A DNA stretch of 64,000 nucleotides. Source: an uncultured Aurantimonas sp. (GTDB taxonomy: Bacteria; Pseudomonadota; Alphaproteobacteria; Rhizobiales; Rhizobiaceae). Below are positions 10,734 to 19,656 of the stretch, in pieces; positions within the stretch are counted from its first letter, which is position 1; every line of letters starts with the position of its first letter. Both the position numbers and the translations under genes were made by a program. The notes beneath the pieces are model-generated. The model did not search any database. It saw nothing but the letters and a program-made list of their open reading frames with translations, and had not been told where the DNA came from. Where the stretch lies: the NCBI GenBank assembly GCA_947488615.1, contig CANKZU010000002.1:248001-312000 (forward strand). The letters are read 5' to 3'.

Positions 10734-11141
10734 ATGTACTTACTGGACACAATGGTGGTGTCGGAACTGGCGAAAACGCCACCAGACGACGCCGTGCTGG
10801 CTTGGCTGGCAGGGAACGCTGACAGCAAGCAATTCCTGAGCGTTATGACCTTCGGCGAACTGGAGCGCGGCATCGCGTCGCTTCGCCGCCGAAATCGTAA
10901 CCGTGCGGATCGCCTCTCGATCTGGTTTGCAGGTCTCAGCGAGGAATTTGCCGATCGGACACTACCGGTGACCTATCCTATCGCGCGCATCTGGGGCCAA
11001 TTGTCGATCGACTCGCATTCGCACGCCGCCGATCTGTTGATCGCCGCGACCGCGCTCGAACACGATGTGACGATCGTCACACGCAACATTCGCCACTTCG
11101 CGCCAACCGGCGCAAAGCTGTTTAATCCCTATGAAGACTGA
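10734..11141 (+). CDS. PIN-domain toxin (VapC/FitB type ribonuclease)
   Basis: 135 aa. The PIN-domain acidic residues are present: Asp5 (YLLDT), Glu42 (FGELERG) and Asp100 (AADLLIAATA), followed by TRNIRHF. These coordinate the metal for RNA cleavage, often of tRNA. It lies directly behind the antitoxin. All catalytic positions are intact, so the toxin looks functional. Confidence 0.93.
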   Translation: MYLLDTMVVSELAKTPPDDAVLAWLAGNADSKQFLSVMTFGELERGIASLRRRNRNRADRLSIWFAGLSEEFADRTLPVTYPIARIWGQLSIDSHSHAADLLIAATALEHDVTIVTRNIRHFAPTGAKLFNPYED

Positions 11142-11214
11142 GCCCTTTGACCAATCACACCGTCTTGCCGAACCCCACCCGCAGCGATTCTCGCACCGAC
11201 CATAGGAGTTCGCC

Positions 11215-12513
11215 ATGCGTCTAGGTGGTCGGATCGCCGCGGCGATCGAAATTCTGGACGACATCGCGGCGCGCCATCGACCCGTCGCCGATGCCCTCAA
11301 GGACTGGGGCCTGTCCCATCGCTTTGCCGGTTCCGGCGACCGCGCCGCCATCGGCAACATCGTCTACGACGTGCTGCGCAGGAAGCGCTCGCTCGGCTGG
11401 CGCATGGAGGACGATTCCGTCCGGGCGCGGGTGTTTGCCGCCGTGCTCGATGGTCTTGATATGGACGTGAAAGATCTGGCGATAACGCTCGACGGGGACC
11501 GCTTCGCGCCCGACATGCCCTCCGCCGACGATTTCGCGGCGTTTCGCACCCGTGACCTGTCGACCGCGCCCGACGCCGTGCGCGCCGACGTGCCGGATTG
11601 GCTGGCCGCCCATTTCGAACAGGCGTTCGGGGAGGGCTGGACCGACGAGGCCGCCGCCCTCAGCGCGCGCCCGCCGCTCGACATGCGGGTCAACACGCTG
11701 AAGGTCGATCGCGAGAAACTGGCGAAGGCGCTGGCGCCCTTTGCCGCCGAACCGTCACCGCTCAGTCCGCATGGCCTGCGGATCGCGCCGATCGATGGCG
11801 CCGGTCGTCACCCGAACGTTCAGGTCGAGGCGGCCTTCCAGAAGGGCTGGTTCGAAATCCAGGACGAGGGTTCGCAGATCGTGTCGCTGCTGGCCGGCGC
11901 CCGGCCGGGCCAGCAGGTGCTGGACTTTTGCGCCGGAGCGGGCGGCAAGTCGCTGGCACTGGCGGCGAATATGGAAAACACCGGCCAGATTCATGCCTAT
12001 GACTCGGATCGCCAGAGGCTCGCGCCGATCCATGACCGGCTGAAGCGCGCCGAAGCCCGCAACGTTCAGATCCATGCGCCGCGCGATGATCTCGCTGACC
12101 TTGTCGGCAAGATGGATCTGGTTCTGGTCGACGCGCCCTGCACGGGAACCGGCACCTGGCGGCGCCGTCCGGACGCCAAATGGCGGCTGTCGGATCGGCA
12201 GCTCGACAAGCGGATGGCCGAGCAGGATGCGGTGCTCGATCCGGCGGCGCGCTTCGTAAAGCCGGGCGGTCGTCTCGTCTACATCACCTGTTCGCTGCTC
12301 CCCACGGAGAACGCGGCGCGCGTGGCGGCCTTTCTGGATCGCCAGGGCGATGCCTTCACGGTCGCCGACGCGACGGCCGCATGGGACACGGCTCTTCCCG
12401 AGGCTCCGGAGGCCTATCTGGCCAAGCCGCTCGGCGGCGGAACGGCCTTGACGCTGACGCCGAGAACCAGCGGCACCGACGGTTTCTTCTTCGCCATGCT
12501 GGAGCGGACATGA
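11215..12513 (+). CDS. rsmB: RsmB/NOP2 family rRNA (cytosine-C5) methyltransferase
   Basis: 432 aa. The C-terminal Rossmann domain has the SAM motif LDFCAGAGGKSLALA, motif IV DAPCTGTGTWRR with the release Cys, and the catalytic Cys in YITCSLLPTEN. The N-terminal part is the RNA-binding region of RsmB-like proteins, without a clear NusB domain. It probably makes m5C in 16S rRNA; the exact base is inferred from E. coli RsmB (C967). It overlaps tspO by ATGA. Confidence 0.85.
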   Translation: MRLGGRIAAAIEILDDIAARHRPVADALKDWGLSHRFAGSGDRAAIGNIVYDVLRRKRSLGWRMEDDSVRARVFAAVLDGLDMDVKDLAITLDGDRFAPDMPSADDFAAFRTRDLSTAPDAVRADVPDWLAAHFEQAFGEGWTDEAAALSARPPLDMRVNTLKVDREKLAKALAPFAAEPSPLSPHGLRIAPIDGAGRHPNVQVEAAFQKGWFEIQDEGSQIVSLLAGARPGQQVLDFCAGAGGKSLALAANMENTGQIHAYDSDRQRLAPIHDRLKRAEARNVQIHAPRDDLADLVGKMDLVLVDAPCTGTGTWRRRPDAKWRLSDRQLDKRMAEQDAVLDPAARFVKPGGRLVYITCSLLPTENAARVAAFLDRQGDAFTVADATAAWDTALPEAPEAYLAKPLGGGTALTLTPRTSGTDGFFFAMLERT

Positions 12514-12962
12514 GGCATCCCTATCTCGTCCTGGCGTTGTTCCTGATCCTCACCGTCGGCGGCGGTTCGGCGATCGGCATCGCCACCGCCCCTGGCGATT
12601 GGTATGCCGGCTTGAGCAAGGCCTGGTTCAACCCGCCGAGCTGGGTGTTCGCGCCGGCCTGGACGCTTCTCTACATCCTGATCGGCATCGCCGGCTGGCG
12701 CGTCTGGCACGCCGGCGAGCTGCAGGCCTCGCGCGTATGGTGGCTTCAGATCGGGCTGAATTTCCTCTGGTCGCCGGTGTTCTTCATCCTGCATTGGACC
12801 GGCGCCGCGCTCCTCGTCATGATGGCGCTGCTCGGCGCGATCGCCGGTTTCATCGCGCTCACCTGGCGCCATGATCGCCCCGCGGCGTTCTTGTTCATGC
12901 CCTATGCCGCCTGGGTCTCCTATGCGTTGCTTCTCAACGGCGCGATCTGGTGGTTGAACTGA
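12510..12962 (+). CDS. tspO: TspO/MBR tryptophan-rich sensory protein
   Basis: 150 aa, five transmembrane helices, Trp-rich: KAWFNPPSWVFAPAWTLLYI, the family signature, then NFLWSPVFF. TspO binds porphyrins and in Rhodobacter modulates photosynthesis and tetrapyrrole genes in response to oxygen. Here it sits 3' of rsmB, overlapping its stop codon. A link to the tetrapyrrole-rich denitrification genes is only a possibility. Confidence 0.93.
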   Translation: MRHPYLVLALFLILTVGGGSAIGIATAPGDWYAGLSKAWFNPPSWVFAPAWTLLYILIGIAGWRVWHAGELQASRVWWLQIGLNFLWSPVFFILHWTGAALLVMMALLGAIAGFIALTWRHDRPAAFLFMPYAAWVSYALLLNGAIWWLN

Positions 12963-13005
12963 GCGAGTTGACTGCCGATCGAGCATCTTGTCTGGGGACC
13001 CGCCC

Positions 13006-13668
13006 ATGAGCGATTTCGATCCCTCTCAAAGCGACCCTGCCACCGACGAACTGGCCGGCCGCAAGGTGCTGTTCGTCATGGCCGCCGCGGCCGAGTACGG
13101 ACCGGCGTTGCGGCGCCGCATCCGGCCGCGGATGACCGGCGTCGGCCCGATCGAGGCGGCGTTGGGCACCGGCATCGTCCTGCATGCGCTGCGGGCCGCC
13201 GGCCACCCACCAGACCTTGTCGTCTCGCTGGGCTCGGCCGGTTCGCGGACGCTGGAGCAGGGAGAAGTCTATCAGGTCGCCTCGGTCGCCTGGCGCGATA
13301 TCGACGCCTCGCCGCTCGGCTTCGCGAAGGGCGTGACGCCGTTCCTCGACCATCCGCTCCACACCGTTTTGCCGACGCCGATTCCGGACCTCGCGGCGGC
13401 GCGGCTTTCGACCGGGTCCGACATCGTCTCCGGTCCGCGCTACGAGGCGATCGACGCCGATATGGTCGACATGGAAACCTTCGCCGTGCTGCGCGCCTGC
13501 CAGCGTTTCGCGGTGCCGATGCTCGGGCTGCGGGGGATTTCCGACGGAGCGGCGGAGCTGCATCACTACGACGACTGGACGACGCTGCTTCACGTCATCG
13601 ACGAGAAGCTGGCGGACGCGGTCGATCGCCTCGAAGGCGCCGTCGGTTCCGGGCTCGTCGTCGCCTGA
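13006..13668 (+). CDS. mtnN: 5'-methylthioadenosine/S-adenosylhomocysteine nucleosidase
   Basis: 220 aa. It hydrolyses MTA and SAH to adenine plus the thioribose compound, in methyl-group and quorum-signal recycling. LFVMAAAAEYGP at the N terminus, LVVSLGSAGSRTLEQGEVY, and VDMETFAVLRACQRF (Glu that binds ribose, in DMETFA) are phosphorylase/nucleosidase motifs. The sequence matches the shorter rhizobial form. The 6 in-frame residues upstream of 13006 were left out. Confidence 0.88.
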   Translation: MSDFDPSQSDPATDELAGRKVLFVMAAAAEYGPALRRRIRPRMTGVGPIEAALGTGIVLHALRAAGHPPDLVVSLGSAGSRTLEQGEVYQVASVAWRDIDASPLGFAKGVTPFLDHPLHTVLPTPIPDLAAARLSTGSDIVSGPRYEAIDADMVDMETFAVLRACQRFAVPMLGLRGISDGAAELHHYDDWTTLLHVIDEKLADAVDRLEGAVGSGLVVA

Positions 13669-13747
13669 AGCCAATCGGGGCGCCGGCGGATTCCGCGCCG
13701 CGAAGAAAGCGGTTTTCTCCAGCGTCCGATTTCTCTAAAGACCAGCC

Positions 13748-15304
13748 ATGACAGCGCACCCCGACACCATCCTCATCGTCGATTTCGGCTCCCAGGTTAC
13801 TCAGCTCATCGCGCGCCGGGTGCGCGAGGCGGGCGTCTATTCCGAGATCGTTCCATTCCAGGCTGCCGAGGAGGGCTTTGCCCGGCTGAAGCCCAAGGCG
13901 GTGATCCTGTCCGGCTCGCCCGCCTCGACCGGCGACATCGATTCGCCCAAGGCGCCCCAGGCGATCTTCGAGGCCGGCATCCCGGTCCTGGGCATCTGCT
14001 ACGGTCAGATGACCATGTGCGTGCAGATGGGCGGCCGCGCCGAGCCGTCCGACCACCGCGAGTACGGCCGGGCCTTCCTCGACATCGAAAAGAGCTGTGC
14101 GCTGTTCGAGGGGCTGTGGCCCGAGGGCACGCGCCACCAGGTCTGGATGAGCCATGGCGACCGCGTCATCGACATGCCGCCGGGCTTTGAAATCTTCGCC
14201 AAGTCGCCCGGAGCGCCCTATGCGGTGTTCGGAGACGAAAGCCGCAAGATGTACGGTCTGATGTTCCACCCCGAGGTCGTCCATACGACCGACGGCGCCA
14301 AGCTTCTCGCGAACTTCGTCCACAAGATCGTCGGCCTGTCCGGCGACTGGACGATGGCCGCCTTCAAGCAGCAGGCGATCGACGAGATTCGCAAGAAGGT
14401 CGGCAAGGGGCGGGTGATCTGCGGGCTCTCCGGCGGCGTCGATTCCTCCGTCGCGGCGGTGCTGATCCACGAGGCGATCGGCGAACAGCTCACCTGCATC
14501 TTCGTCGACCATGGCCTGTTGCGGATGAACGAGGCGGAGGAAGTCGTCGCGATGTTCCGCGACCACTACAATATCCCGCTCGTCCATGTTCAGGCGCAGG
14601 ATCTCTTCATCGACGCGCTCGACGGCGAGATGGACCCGGAGGTCAAGCGCAAGACAATCGGCCGGCTGTTCATCGAGACCTTCGAGGCCGAAGCCAAGAA
14701 GCTCGGCGGCGCGGATTTTCTCGCGCAGGGAACGCTCTATCCCGACGTCATCGAGTCGGTGTCCTTCACCGGCGGGCCGTCGGTGACGATCAAGTCGCAC
14801 CACAATGTCGGCGGGCTGCCCGAGCGCATGAACATGCAGCTCGTCGAGCCGTTGCGCGAGCTGTTCAAGGACGAGGTGCGGGTGCTCGGCCGCGAACTCG
14901 GCCTGCCGGAAAGCTTCGTCGGGCGGCAGCCGTTTCCAGGGCCGGGTCTTGCCATCCGCTGTCCAGGCGGCATCACCCGTGACAAGCTCGAAATCCTGCG
15001 CCAGGCCGATGCGATCTATCTCGACGAAATCCGCAAGGCCGGGCTCTACGATGCGATCTGGCAGGCCTTCGCGGTGCTCCTGCCGGTGCAGACCGTCGGC
15101 GTCATGGGCGACGGTCGCACCTATGAATTCGTCTGCGCGCTCAGAGCGGTGACCTCCGTCGACGGCATGACTGCCGACTTCTACCCGTTCGACATGGAAT
15201 TCCTCGGCAACGCCGCGACCCGCATCATCAACGAGGTGCGCGGCATCAACCGGGTGGTCTACGACGTGACCTCGAAACCGCCGGGGACGATCGAGTGGGA
15301 ATGA
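13748..15304 (+). CDS. guaA: GMP synthase (glutamine-hydrolysing)
   Basis: 518 aa. It converts XMP to GMP. The class I glutamine amidotransferase domain has the nucleophile in LGICYGQMT and the His/Glu in FHPEVVHT. The ATP pyrophosphatase P-loop is [13 protein letters not shown], and the dimerisation domain ends in the invariant PPGTIEWE. The 3' end of guaA is a known integration hot spot for tyrosine-recombinase islands, and the broken genes just downstream are compatible with this. Confidence 0.98.
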   Translation: MTAHPDTILIVDFGSQVTQLIARRVREAGVYSEIVPFQAAEEGFARLKPKAVILSGSPASTGDIDSPKAPQAIFEAGIPVLGICYGQMTMCVQMGGRAEPSDHREYGRAFLDIEKSCALFEGLWPEGTRHQVWMSHGDRVIDMPPGFEIFAKSPGAPYAVFGDESRKMYGLMFHPEVVHTTDGAKLLANFVHKIVGLSGDWTMAAFKQQAIDEIRKKVGKGRVICGLSGGVDSSVAAVLIHEAIGEQLTCIFVDHGLLRMNEAEEVVAMFRDHYNIPLVHVQAQDLFIDALDGEMDPEVKRKTIGRLFIETFEAEAKKLGGADFLAQGTLYPDVIESVSFTGGPSVTIKSHHNVGGLPERMNMQLVEPLRELFKDEVRVLGRELGLPESFVGRQPFPGPGLAIRCPGGITRDKLEILRQADAIYLDEIRKAGLYDAIWQAFAVLLPVQTVGVMGDGRTYEFVCALRAVTSVDGMTADFYPFDMEFLGNAATRIINEVRGINRVVYDVTSKPPGTIEWE

Positions 15305-15615
15305 TTCAGACCCATCCGAACGCCGCTGAATTTACGCCACAGCGCGACATAAGTCACTGAAAACAAAAATAAATCCTTCCGATAACGATCGACAGTTATC
15401 TCCACTTTTACAACGCACGACGCCCACATTCGAGCCTGGGCCGGAAAACACCGGACCACGCCTACTTCAAACAGCCGCTTCTCGCAGCGGCTTAAACCCG
15501 GCAGACCATCCACTTATCAAACCCGCGAGCCTGTTCAGACAAACCGAGCCACTTCTCAGATCGACTGCTTGGACCAGCCGATCGAGTATCTGTTTCAATA
15601 CGCCTCAAGTCGATT
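15305..15615. other. Intergenic region downstream of guaA
   Basis: 311 bases with no convincing gene; locally more AT-rich than its surroundings. It contains a hairpin (AGCCGCT-N6-AGCGGCT, 15473-15492) that could end transcription. The short minus-strand frame here that reads into guaA is an antisense shadow of the guaA 3' end. Confidence 0.5.
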
Positions 15616-15921
15616 TCATTCGCCGAGATAGCTTCGCCGGACGTCGTCGTTCGCGGCTAGCTCGCGGCCATCGCCCGACATCACGATCCGGCCGAGCTCC
15701 ATGACGTATGCGCGGTCGGCCAGAGCAAGGGCGCGACTGGCGTTTTGTTCGACGAGAAGAATCGAAAGGCCGGATCGCGCCACTTCGGCGATGATCTCGA
15801 AGATCGTGTCGACGACACGCGGTGCGAGGCCCATCGACGGCTCGTCCAACAGCAGGATGTCGGGCTTGGCGACGAGCGATCGCGCCATCGCCACCTGCTG
15901 GGAAAGAGGGCGGCCTGACAT
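15616..15921 (-). pseudogene. LivF-type ABC ATPase, C-terminal fragment
   Basis: 101 aa. It matches the last ~95 residues of branched-chain amino acid transporter ATPases: Walker B KPDILLLDEPSMGLAP, then LLVEQNASRALALADRAYVM and the usual end VRRSYLGE. The Walker A half (about 130 residues) is missing, and even the LSGGQQ signature is damaged (PLSQQVAMARSL). The break falls where a GntR-type frame begins on the opposite strand, so this is a rearrangement junction. It is not expected to function. Confidence 0.8.
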
Positions 15922-16551
15922 GTCGGGAACGCGCCTACGAGAAGTTCACCGAACGGCTGCTGTCGCGCGACATCCTGCCGGGTCAGTTCCTCTCGCAGCG
16001 CGAACTCGTCGCGGTGACAGGCATGCCGCTCGGCGCAATCCGCGAACTGATCCCGCGGCTTGAGGCCGACGGTCTGATCGCTACGGTTCCGCAGCGCGGC
16101 ATGCAGATCGCCCACGTCGATCTCAACCTGATCCGCAACGCCTTTCAGCTCCGGCTGATCCTTGAGCGCGAGGCGGTGGTAAATTTCGGTCGCAATGCCC
16201 CCCAGGACGAACTCGACCGCTTGCGCCAGGACCACCTCGCCATTCGCCAGGAAACGGGGGGGGATGACGCCGGATCTCCTGCAACGTGCCCAGTTCATGG
16301 ACTGGGGCTTCCATGACCGGATGATTGACGCGCTAGGCAACGACCTTCTGTCGAAGGTCTATCGTGTCAACTCCATAAAGATCCGCCTGATCCGCCAGGA
16401 ACGCACCCGAATCCTTCCCGAGCTAGTGACTTCGGTCATGGATGAGCACCTGAGCGTGCTCCACGCCCTTACCGCTCGCGACGAGGCTGCTGCAGCAGCC
16501 GCACTGGAGAGCCATATCGACACCGCCCGCCGCCGTGCTCTCGATGCCTGA
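15921..16551 (+). pseudogene. GntR/FCD family regulator, 5'-truncated and frameshifted
   Basis: The first frame reads RERAYEKFTERLLSRDILPG, a winged helix close to the family start but lacking its first residues. It continues into the FCD ligand-binding domain up to HLAIRQETGG. The rest (LLQRAQFMDWGFHDRMI, then SIKIRLIRQERTRIL) continues in a different frame. The switch is at a run of eight G at 16256-16263. Either the gene is dead, the run is a slippage site, or it is a sequencing error. The missing 5' end abuts the livF fragment. Confidence 0.78.
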
Positions 16552-16639
16552 ACCGGCGAAAACTCGCAAACCGCCTCTCCATACGGGGCTTCGGGAAGGT
16601 GCCCCGTCGTCGAATCGAAATTGGGTCTCACGCCGCACA

Positions 16640-16804
16640 AGCGAGGAATTTCCTGTGGAATTGTCCATTTCACCCATGGCGGAGGGGATCGCCGGATCGA
16701 GGACGGTCATGTTCGACGGCTACGGCCATTTCTTCCTGATGGAGCAACCACGCGCCCGGCGCTTCAGGTCGTCAAAGCCGTCGTCCGGACGGTATTTCTC
16801 ATGA
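16640..16804 (+). pseudogene. Possible alpha/beta-hydrolase C-terminal scrap
   Basis: The frame reads ELSISPMAEGIAGSRTVMFD, then GYGHFFLMEQP. It resembles the end of alpha/beta hydrolases, where the catalytic His lies in a GH-F/L-x-x-x-EQP context. No upstream part of such an enzyme remains. The stretch between the GntR remnant and nnrS looks like decayed sequence. Weak call. Confidence 0.3.
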
Positions 16805-16883
16805 TTGGCTCGGACAAACGCTTCGACCCGGTCTCGTTCGCGGCCGAGACCGGTGTTGCCTGGTGTGATGTCAGCGCAAAGGG

Positions 16884-18059
16884 TCACGCGGGGACCGTCC
16901 GGGTTCGGGCCGGTCGCGCCGCCGTCAACATCGGCCCGTAAACGAGCGCGAAGCCGAGCAAAGCGATACTCCAGCCGGCTCCCGCAAGCGCCAGAAGCGG
17001 CAGGGCAAATTCCGGCGCGAGCGCCGCGGCGATGCGCGCGAGGGCGGCGATCAGCATGGCCGCGTATAGGATGATCGTCGCGGAAGAGGCCTTGAGCGCT
17101 CGCCCGGAATGGCCAAGGCTCGCCCGGGTCATCATCGCCAGCGTCATCGTGCCGATCGCGCCGATCGTCCAGCTATGAACCACGGTGCTCGCCGGCACCA
17201 CACCCGGCCAGGCGACGCTGGCGCCGAGCAGCAGGAACCCCGCCGGAACGAACCCATAAGCGATGTGCATGATGGCGAGGATCGGCTCGCGCCAGGTCGG
17301 CGCGCCGCGCCACCTGAGAAGACGGATGACGAGCAGCGCGGCCGCCAGAAGCGCCAGCCCGGCGGTGACGAGTGCCGCCGGGGCGACGACCCAGGCAATG
17401 AGCGCGATCATTGTCGTGCCGATGGCCAGGGCGTCGGGCCGGCCGAAAGGCAAGGGCAGGGGCTTTGCGCGCTTCACCAGCCAGTTGCGCGTGAAGCTGG
17501 GCGTGACCCGCCCGCCGATCAGCGCGATCAGTGCGATCAGCGCGGCGATCGAAAGGCGGAGCGCGAGGTCGGTCGGCGCCCCGCTCAGAGCCTGGACATG
17601 GAACAGGATGTTTCCGGCGAGCAGCGCCGCCACCAGCACCAGAACGCGCAGGTTCCGCCAATTGCTGCCGGGGATGATCTCGCGGGCGGCGAAGCCGATC
17701 ACCGCGACCAGAAACAGGACATCGATCACGGCGGCGATTGCCAGACCGATCCAATCGGCGCCGAGCATGGCGAGGCGGCCGAGCACCCAGATCACGACCA
17801 GAAACAGGAGCGGTCCGCCCTTAACCGGAAAGCGCCCCGTCCAGTTGGGGATGGCGGTGAAGAGAAAACCGCAGATGACGGCCGCGGCATAGCCGAAGAT
17901 CAACTCGTGCGCGTGCCAGCCGAGGTCGCCATAGCCATCCGAAAGGTGGATCGAGCCGCCATAGGCGAGCAGCCACAGCGGCACAGCCGCTCCGCCCCAC
18001 AGGGATGCCAGCAGGAAGAACGGGCGGAAACCGAAACTGAGCAGCGGCGGCATCGACAT
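16884..18059 (-). CDS. nnrS: NnrS family heme-copper membrane protein
   Basis: 391 aa, about 12 transmembrane helices. It opens with LLSFGFRPFFLLASLW and GWHAHELIFGYAAAVICGFL, both NnrS signatures with conserved His. NnrS binds heme and copper and protects cells from NO-related stress, usually under NnrR/Dnr or NsrR control. It is the last gene of a minus-strand group with nnrU and a small membrane protein, behind an NsrR-like operator. Confidence 0.93.
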   Translation of the reverse strand: MSMPPLLSFGFRPFFLLASLWGGAAVPLWLLAYGGSIHLSDGYGDLGWHAHELIFGYAAAVICGFLFTAIPNWTGRFPVKGGPLLFLVVIWVLGRLAMLGADWIGLAIAAVIDVLFLVAVIGFAAREIIPGSNWRNLRVLVLVAALLAGNILFHVQALSGAPTDLALRLSIAALIALIALIGGRVTPSFTRNWLVKRAKPLPLPFGRPDALAIGTTMIALIAWVVAPAALVTAGLALLAAALLVIRLLRWRGAPTWREPILAIMHIAYGFVPAGFLLLGASVAWPGVVPASTVVHSWTIGAIGTMTLAMMTRASLGHSGRALKASSATIILYAAMLIAALARIAAALAPEFALPLLALAGAGWSIALLGFALVYGPMLTAARPARTRTVPA

Positions 18060-18072
18060 GGGGCGGCTTTCG

Positions 18073-18768
18073 TCAGGATCTCAGGAAAATCAACGGGTCC
18101 ATGCCGAAGAGCCAGAGATGGCCGCCGGCGAGAAGCGCGACATAGAGCGCCAGTCCCCCGAGGATTCCGCCGAGCGTCGGCATGTCGGCGGAAAGGCGCG
18201 CGCGGCCGGCCAGAATGGCGGCGAAGGGCATGATCGATGTGCGCGCCGCCAAGGCGGTCCACCGATCGGGTCCGAGTCGGGACTTCGCCCGCTTGTCGGC
18301 GAGGCCAAAGCCGGCTGCGGCATAGAGCCCGAGTCCGCCGAACAACGCCACCGATACCACATCGCCATTCACCGCGACATGCGACAGCGCCCAGAGCAGG
18401 AAGCCCCACAGCACCGGATGACGGGTCACGGCGACGATGCCGGCTCTGGCCGGCTCGAACCCGCTGTCTCGCAACGACACCGACAATGGATTGGCCTGGA
18501 GCAGCCCAGCGACGACAAGAATGAAGCCGAACGGCATGACGACCAGCGGAACCAGAGCCAATTCAGGCGATAGCGGCCACAGCAACAGTGTCGGGGCCGA
18601 GCGCGCGGCAGCGATTAGCCAGACCAGCAGGAGAAGGGAGATCAGGGAATAGAGCGCAAGATACGCCCCGCGCCCGAGGGAGCGAATGGCAAAGCCGCGT
18701 AGATGCGGAGCCGCCGGCACGAGATGGGCGGTCATGAACAGGCAATAGGCAAGGGCGAACTGAACCAC
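18073..18768 (-). CDS. nnrU: NnrU family membrane protein
   Basis: 231 aa, about six helices. The core GIVAVTRHPVLWGFLLWALS is the NnrU/isoprenylcysteine-methyltransferase-like motif (RHP) and is followed by a conserved SHVAVNGD. NnrU genes accompany NO metabolism in alphaproteobacteria; the biochemical role is unknown. It lies 13 bases upstream of nnrS and 12 downstream of the 75-aa gene. Confidence 0.9.
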   Translation of the reverse strand: MVQFALAYCLFMTAHLVPAAPHLRGFAIRSLGRGAYLALYSLISLLLLVWLIAAARSAPTLLLWPLSPELALVPLVVMPFGFILVVAGLLQANPLSVSLRDSGFEPARAGIVAVTRHPVLWGFLLWALSHVAVNGDVVSVALFGGLGLYAAAGFGLADKRAKSRLGPDRWTALAARTSIMPFAAILAGRARLSADMPTLGGILGGLALYVALLAGGHLWLFGMDPLIFLRS

Positions 18769-18780
18769 GGCCGGATGCTT

Positions 18781-19008
18781 CTACAGGAAGATGTACATCG
18801 CCAAGGCCAGGCTGGCGGTGCCCCAGACACACATATTGACGAAGGACCGGAACAGGCCGCCATCCTCCTCGATGCTGATGCCGCATTTGCGCAGCATGAG
18901 ATTGCCAGGAAACAGAAATACGTCCAGCAGGCTGTGCAGAAATCTCATCGCTTGCTCCTCGTTTCCCTGACCCGGCTCCGCCGACGGAGCCGATGGATCG
19001 TCGCTCAT
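18781..19008 (-). CDS. Small membrane protein of the nnrU-nnrS operon
   Basis: 75 aa. A short polar N-terminal leader is followed by FLHSLLDVFLFPGNLMLRKC and a C-terminal transmembrane helix (MCVWGTASLALAMYIFL). No known domain was recognised. It is the first gene behind the NsrR-like site and tightly spaced with nnrU, so it probably belongs to the NO response. Possibly an accessory peptide for NnrS or NnrU (inference). Confidence 0.7.
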   Translation of the reverse strand: MSDDPSAPSAEPGQGNEEQAMRFLHSLLDVFLFPGNLMLRKCGISIEEDGGLFRSFVNMCVWGTASLALAMYIFL

Positions 19009-19081
19009 CCCGCAGGCGCGGCGCCCTTGGGACGTGCGCGGGGCGGTCTCGCCCGGCTCGTACCGCCGTCATCGATTCTAA

Positions 19082-19104
19082 AAGATGCGCGGATAATCCA
19101 TCTT
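19082..19104. promoter_or_regulatory. NsrR-like operator, full palindrome
   Basis: Two halves, AAGATG and CATCTT, with the exact 23-bp overall length of the NsrR consensus (AAGATGYATTT-N-AAATRCATCTT). It lies between the divergent small-protein/nnrU/nnrS operon and nsrR, so it could serve both. Confidence 0.65.
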
Positions 19105-19132
19105 TTCTGACGATATTGCGCCGGCGGAATTA

Positions 19133-19155
19133 AAGCAATACGATAAATGCATCTT
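19133..19155. promoter_or_regulatory. Second NsrR-like site, one perfect half
   Basis: The right half AAATGCATCTT is a perfect NsrR half-site; the left half (AAGCAATACGA) is degenerate. It ends 14 bases before the nsrR start, fitting autorepression. Confidence 0.5.
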
Positions 19156-19169
19156 TTTGGAGGATTTCC

Positions 19170-19643
19170 GTGCGCCTGACCATGTATACGGACTACGCGT
19201 TGCGCCTGTTGATGTATCTGGCGCTGAAGCCCGATGCGTTGGCGACCATCCAGGAGGTCGCCGAGGCCTATGGAATCTCGCGCAATCACCTGATGAAGAT
19301 CGCCCAGGAACTCGGCCGGAGCGGTTTTGTCGAAACCGTCAGGGGGCGGGGTGGCGGCCTCCGGCTCAAGACTGATCCCGGCAGCATCGTCGTCGGCGAT
19401 GTGGTCCGGGCGACGGAGGATGATTTCCGCCTCGTCGAGTGCTTCGATCCGGCCAGTAATCGCTGCGTCATCACCGGTTCATGCCGCTTGCGGGGTGCGC
19501 TCGCCGAGGCCCTCGACGCCTATCTCGTAGTTCTCGACCGCTTCACGCTCGCCGATCTCGTCGTCGCTCGCACGCCGCTCCAGGACATCCTCGGGCTTCC
19601 GGTCGATCCGGGCGGGGCCGTGCCGGCGGCGGCGGCCGGTTAG
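19170..19643 (+). CDS. nsrR: NO-sensing repressor NsrR (Rrf2 family)
   Basis: 157 aa, GTG start after GGAGG. The Rrf2 winged helix begins MRLTMYTDYALRLLMYL. The iron-sulfur ligands are Cys91, Cys99 and Cys105 (ECFDPASNRCVITGSC), with spacing slightly wider than E. coli NsrR. NsrR represses NO-detoxification genes until NO damages its cluster. NsrR-like 23-bp sites lie directly upstream and also before ccoN. Confidence 0.9.
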   Translation: MRLTMYTDYALRLLMYLALKPDALATIQEVAEAYGISRNHLMKIAQELGRSGFVETVRGRGGGLRLKTDPGSIVVGDVVRATEDDFRLVECFDPASNRCVITGSCRLRGALAEALDAYLVVLDRFTLADLVVARTPLQDILGLPVDPGGAVPAAAAG

Positions 19644-19656
19644 GGGGCGACAACGT

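Noticed and set aside
15259..15513. Minus-strand frame ending [11 protein letters not shown]
   Set aside because: Its end is the antisense of the conserved guaA tail; the rest has no family features.
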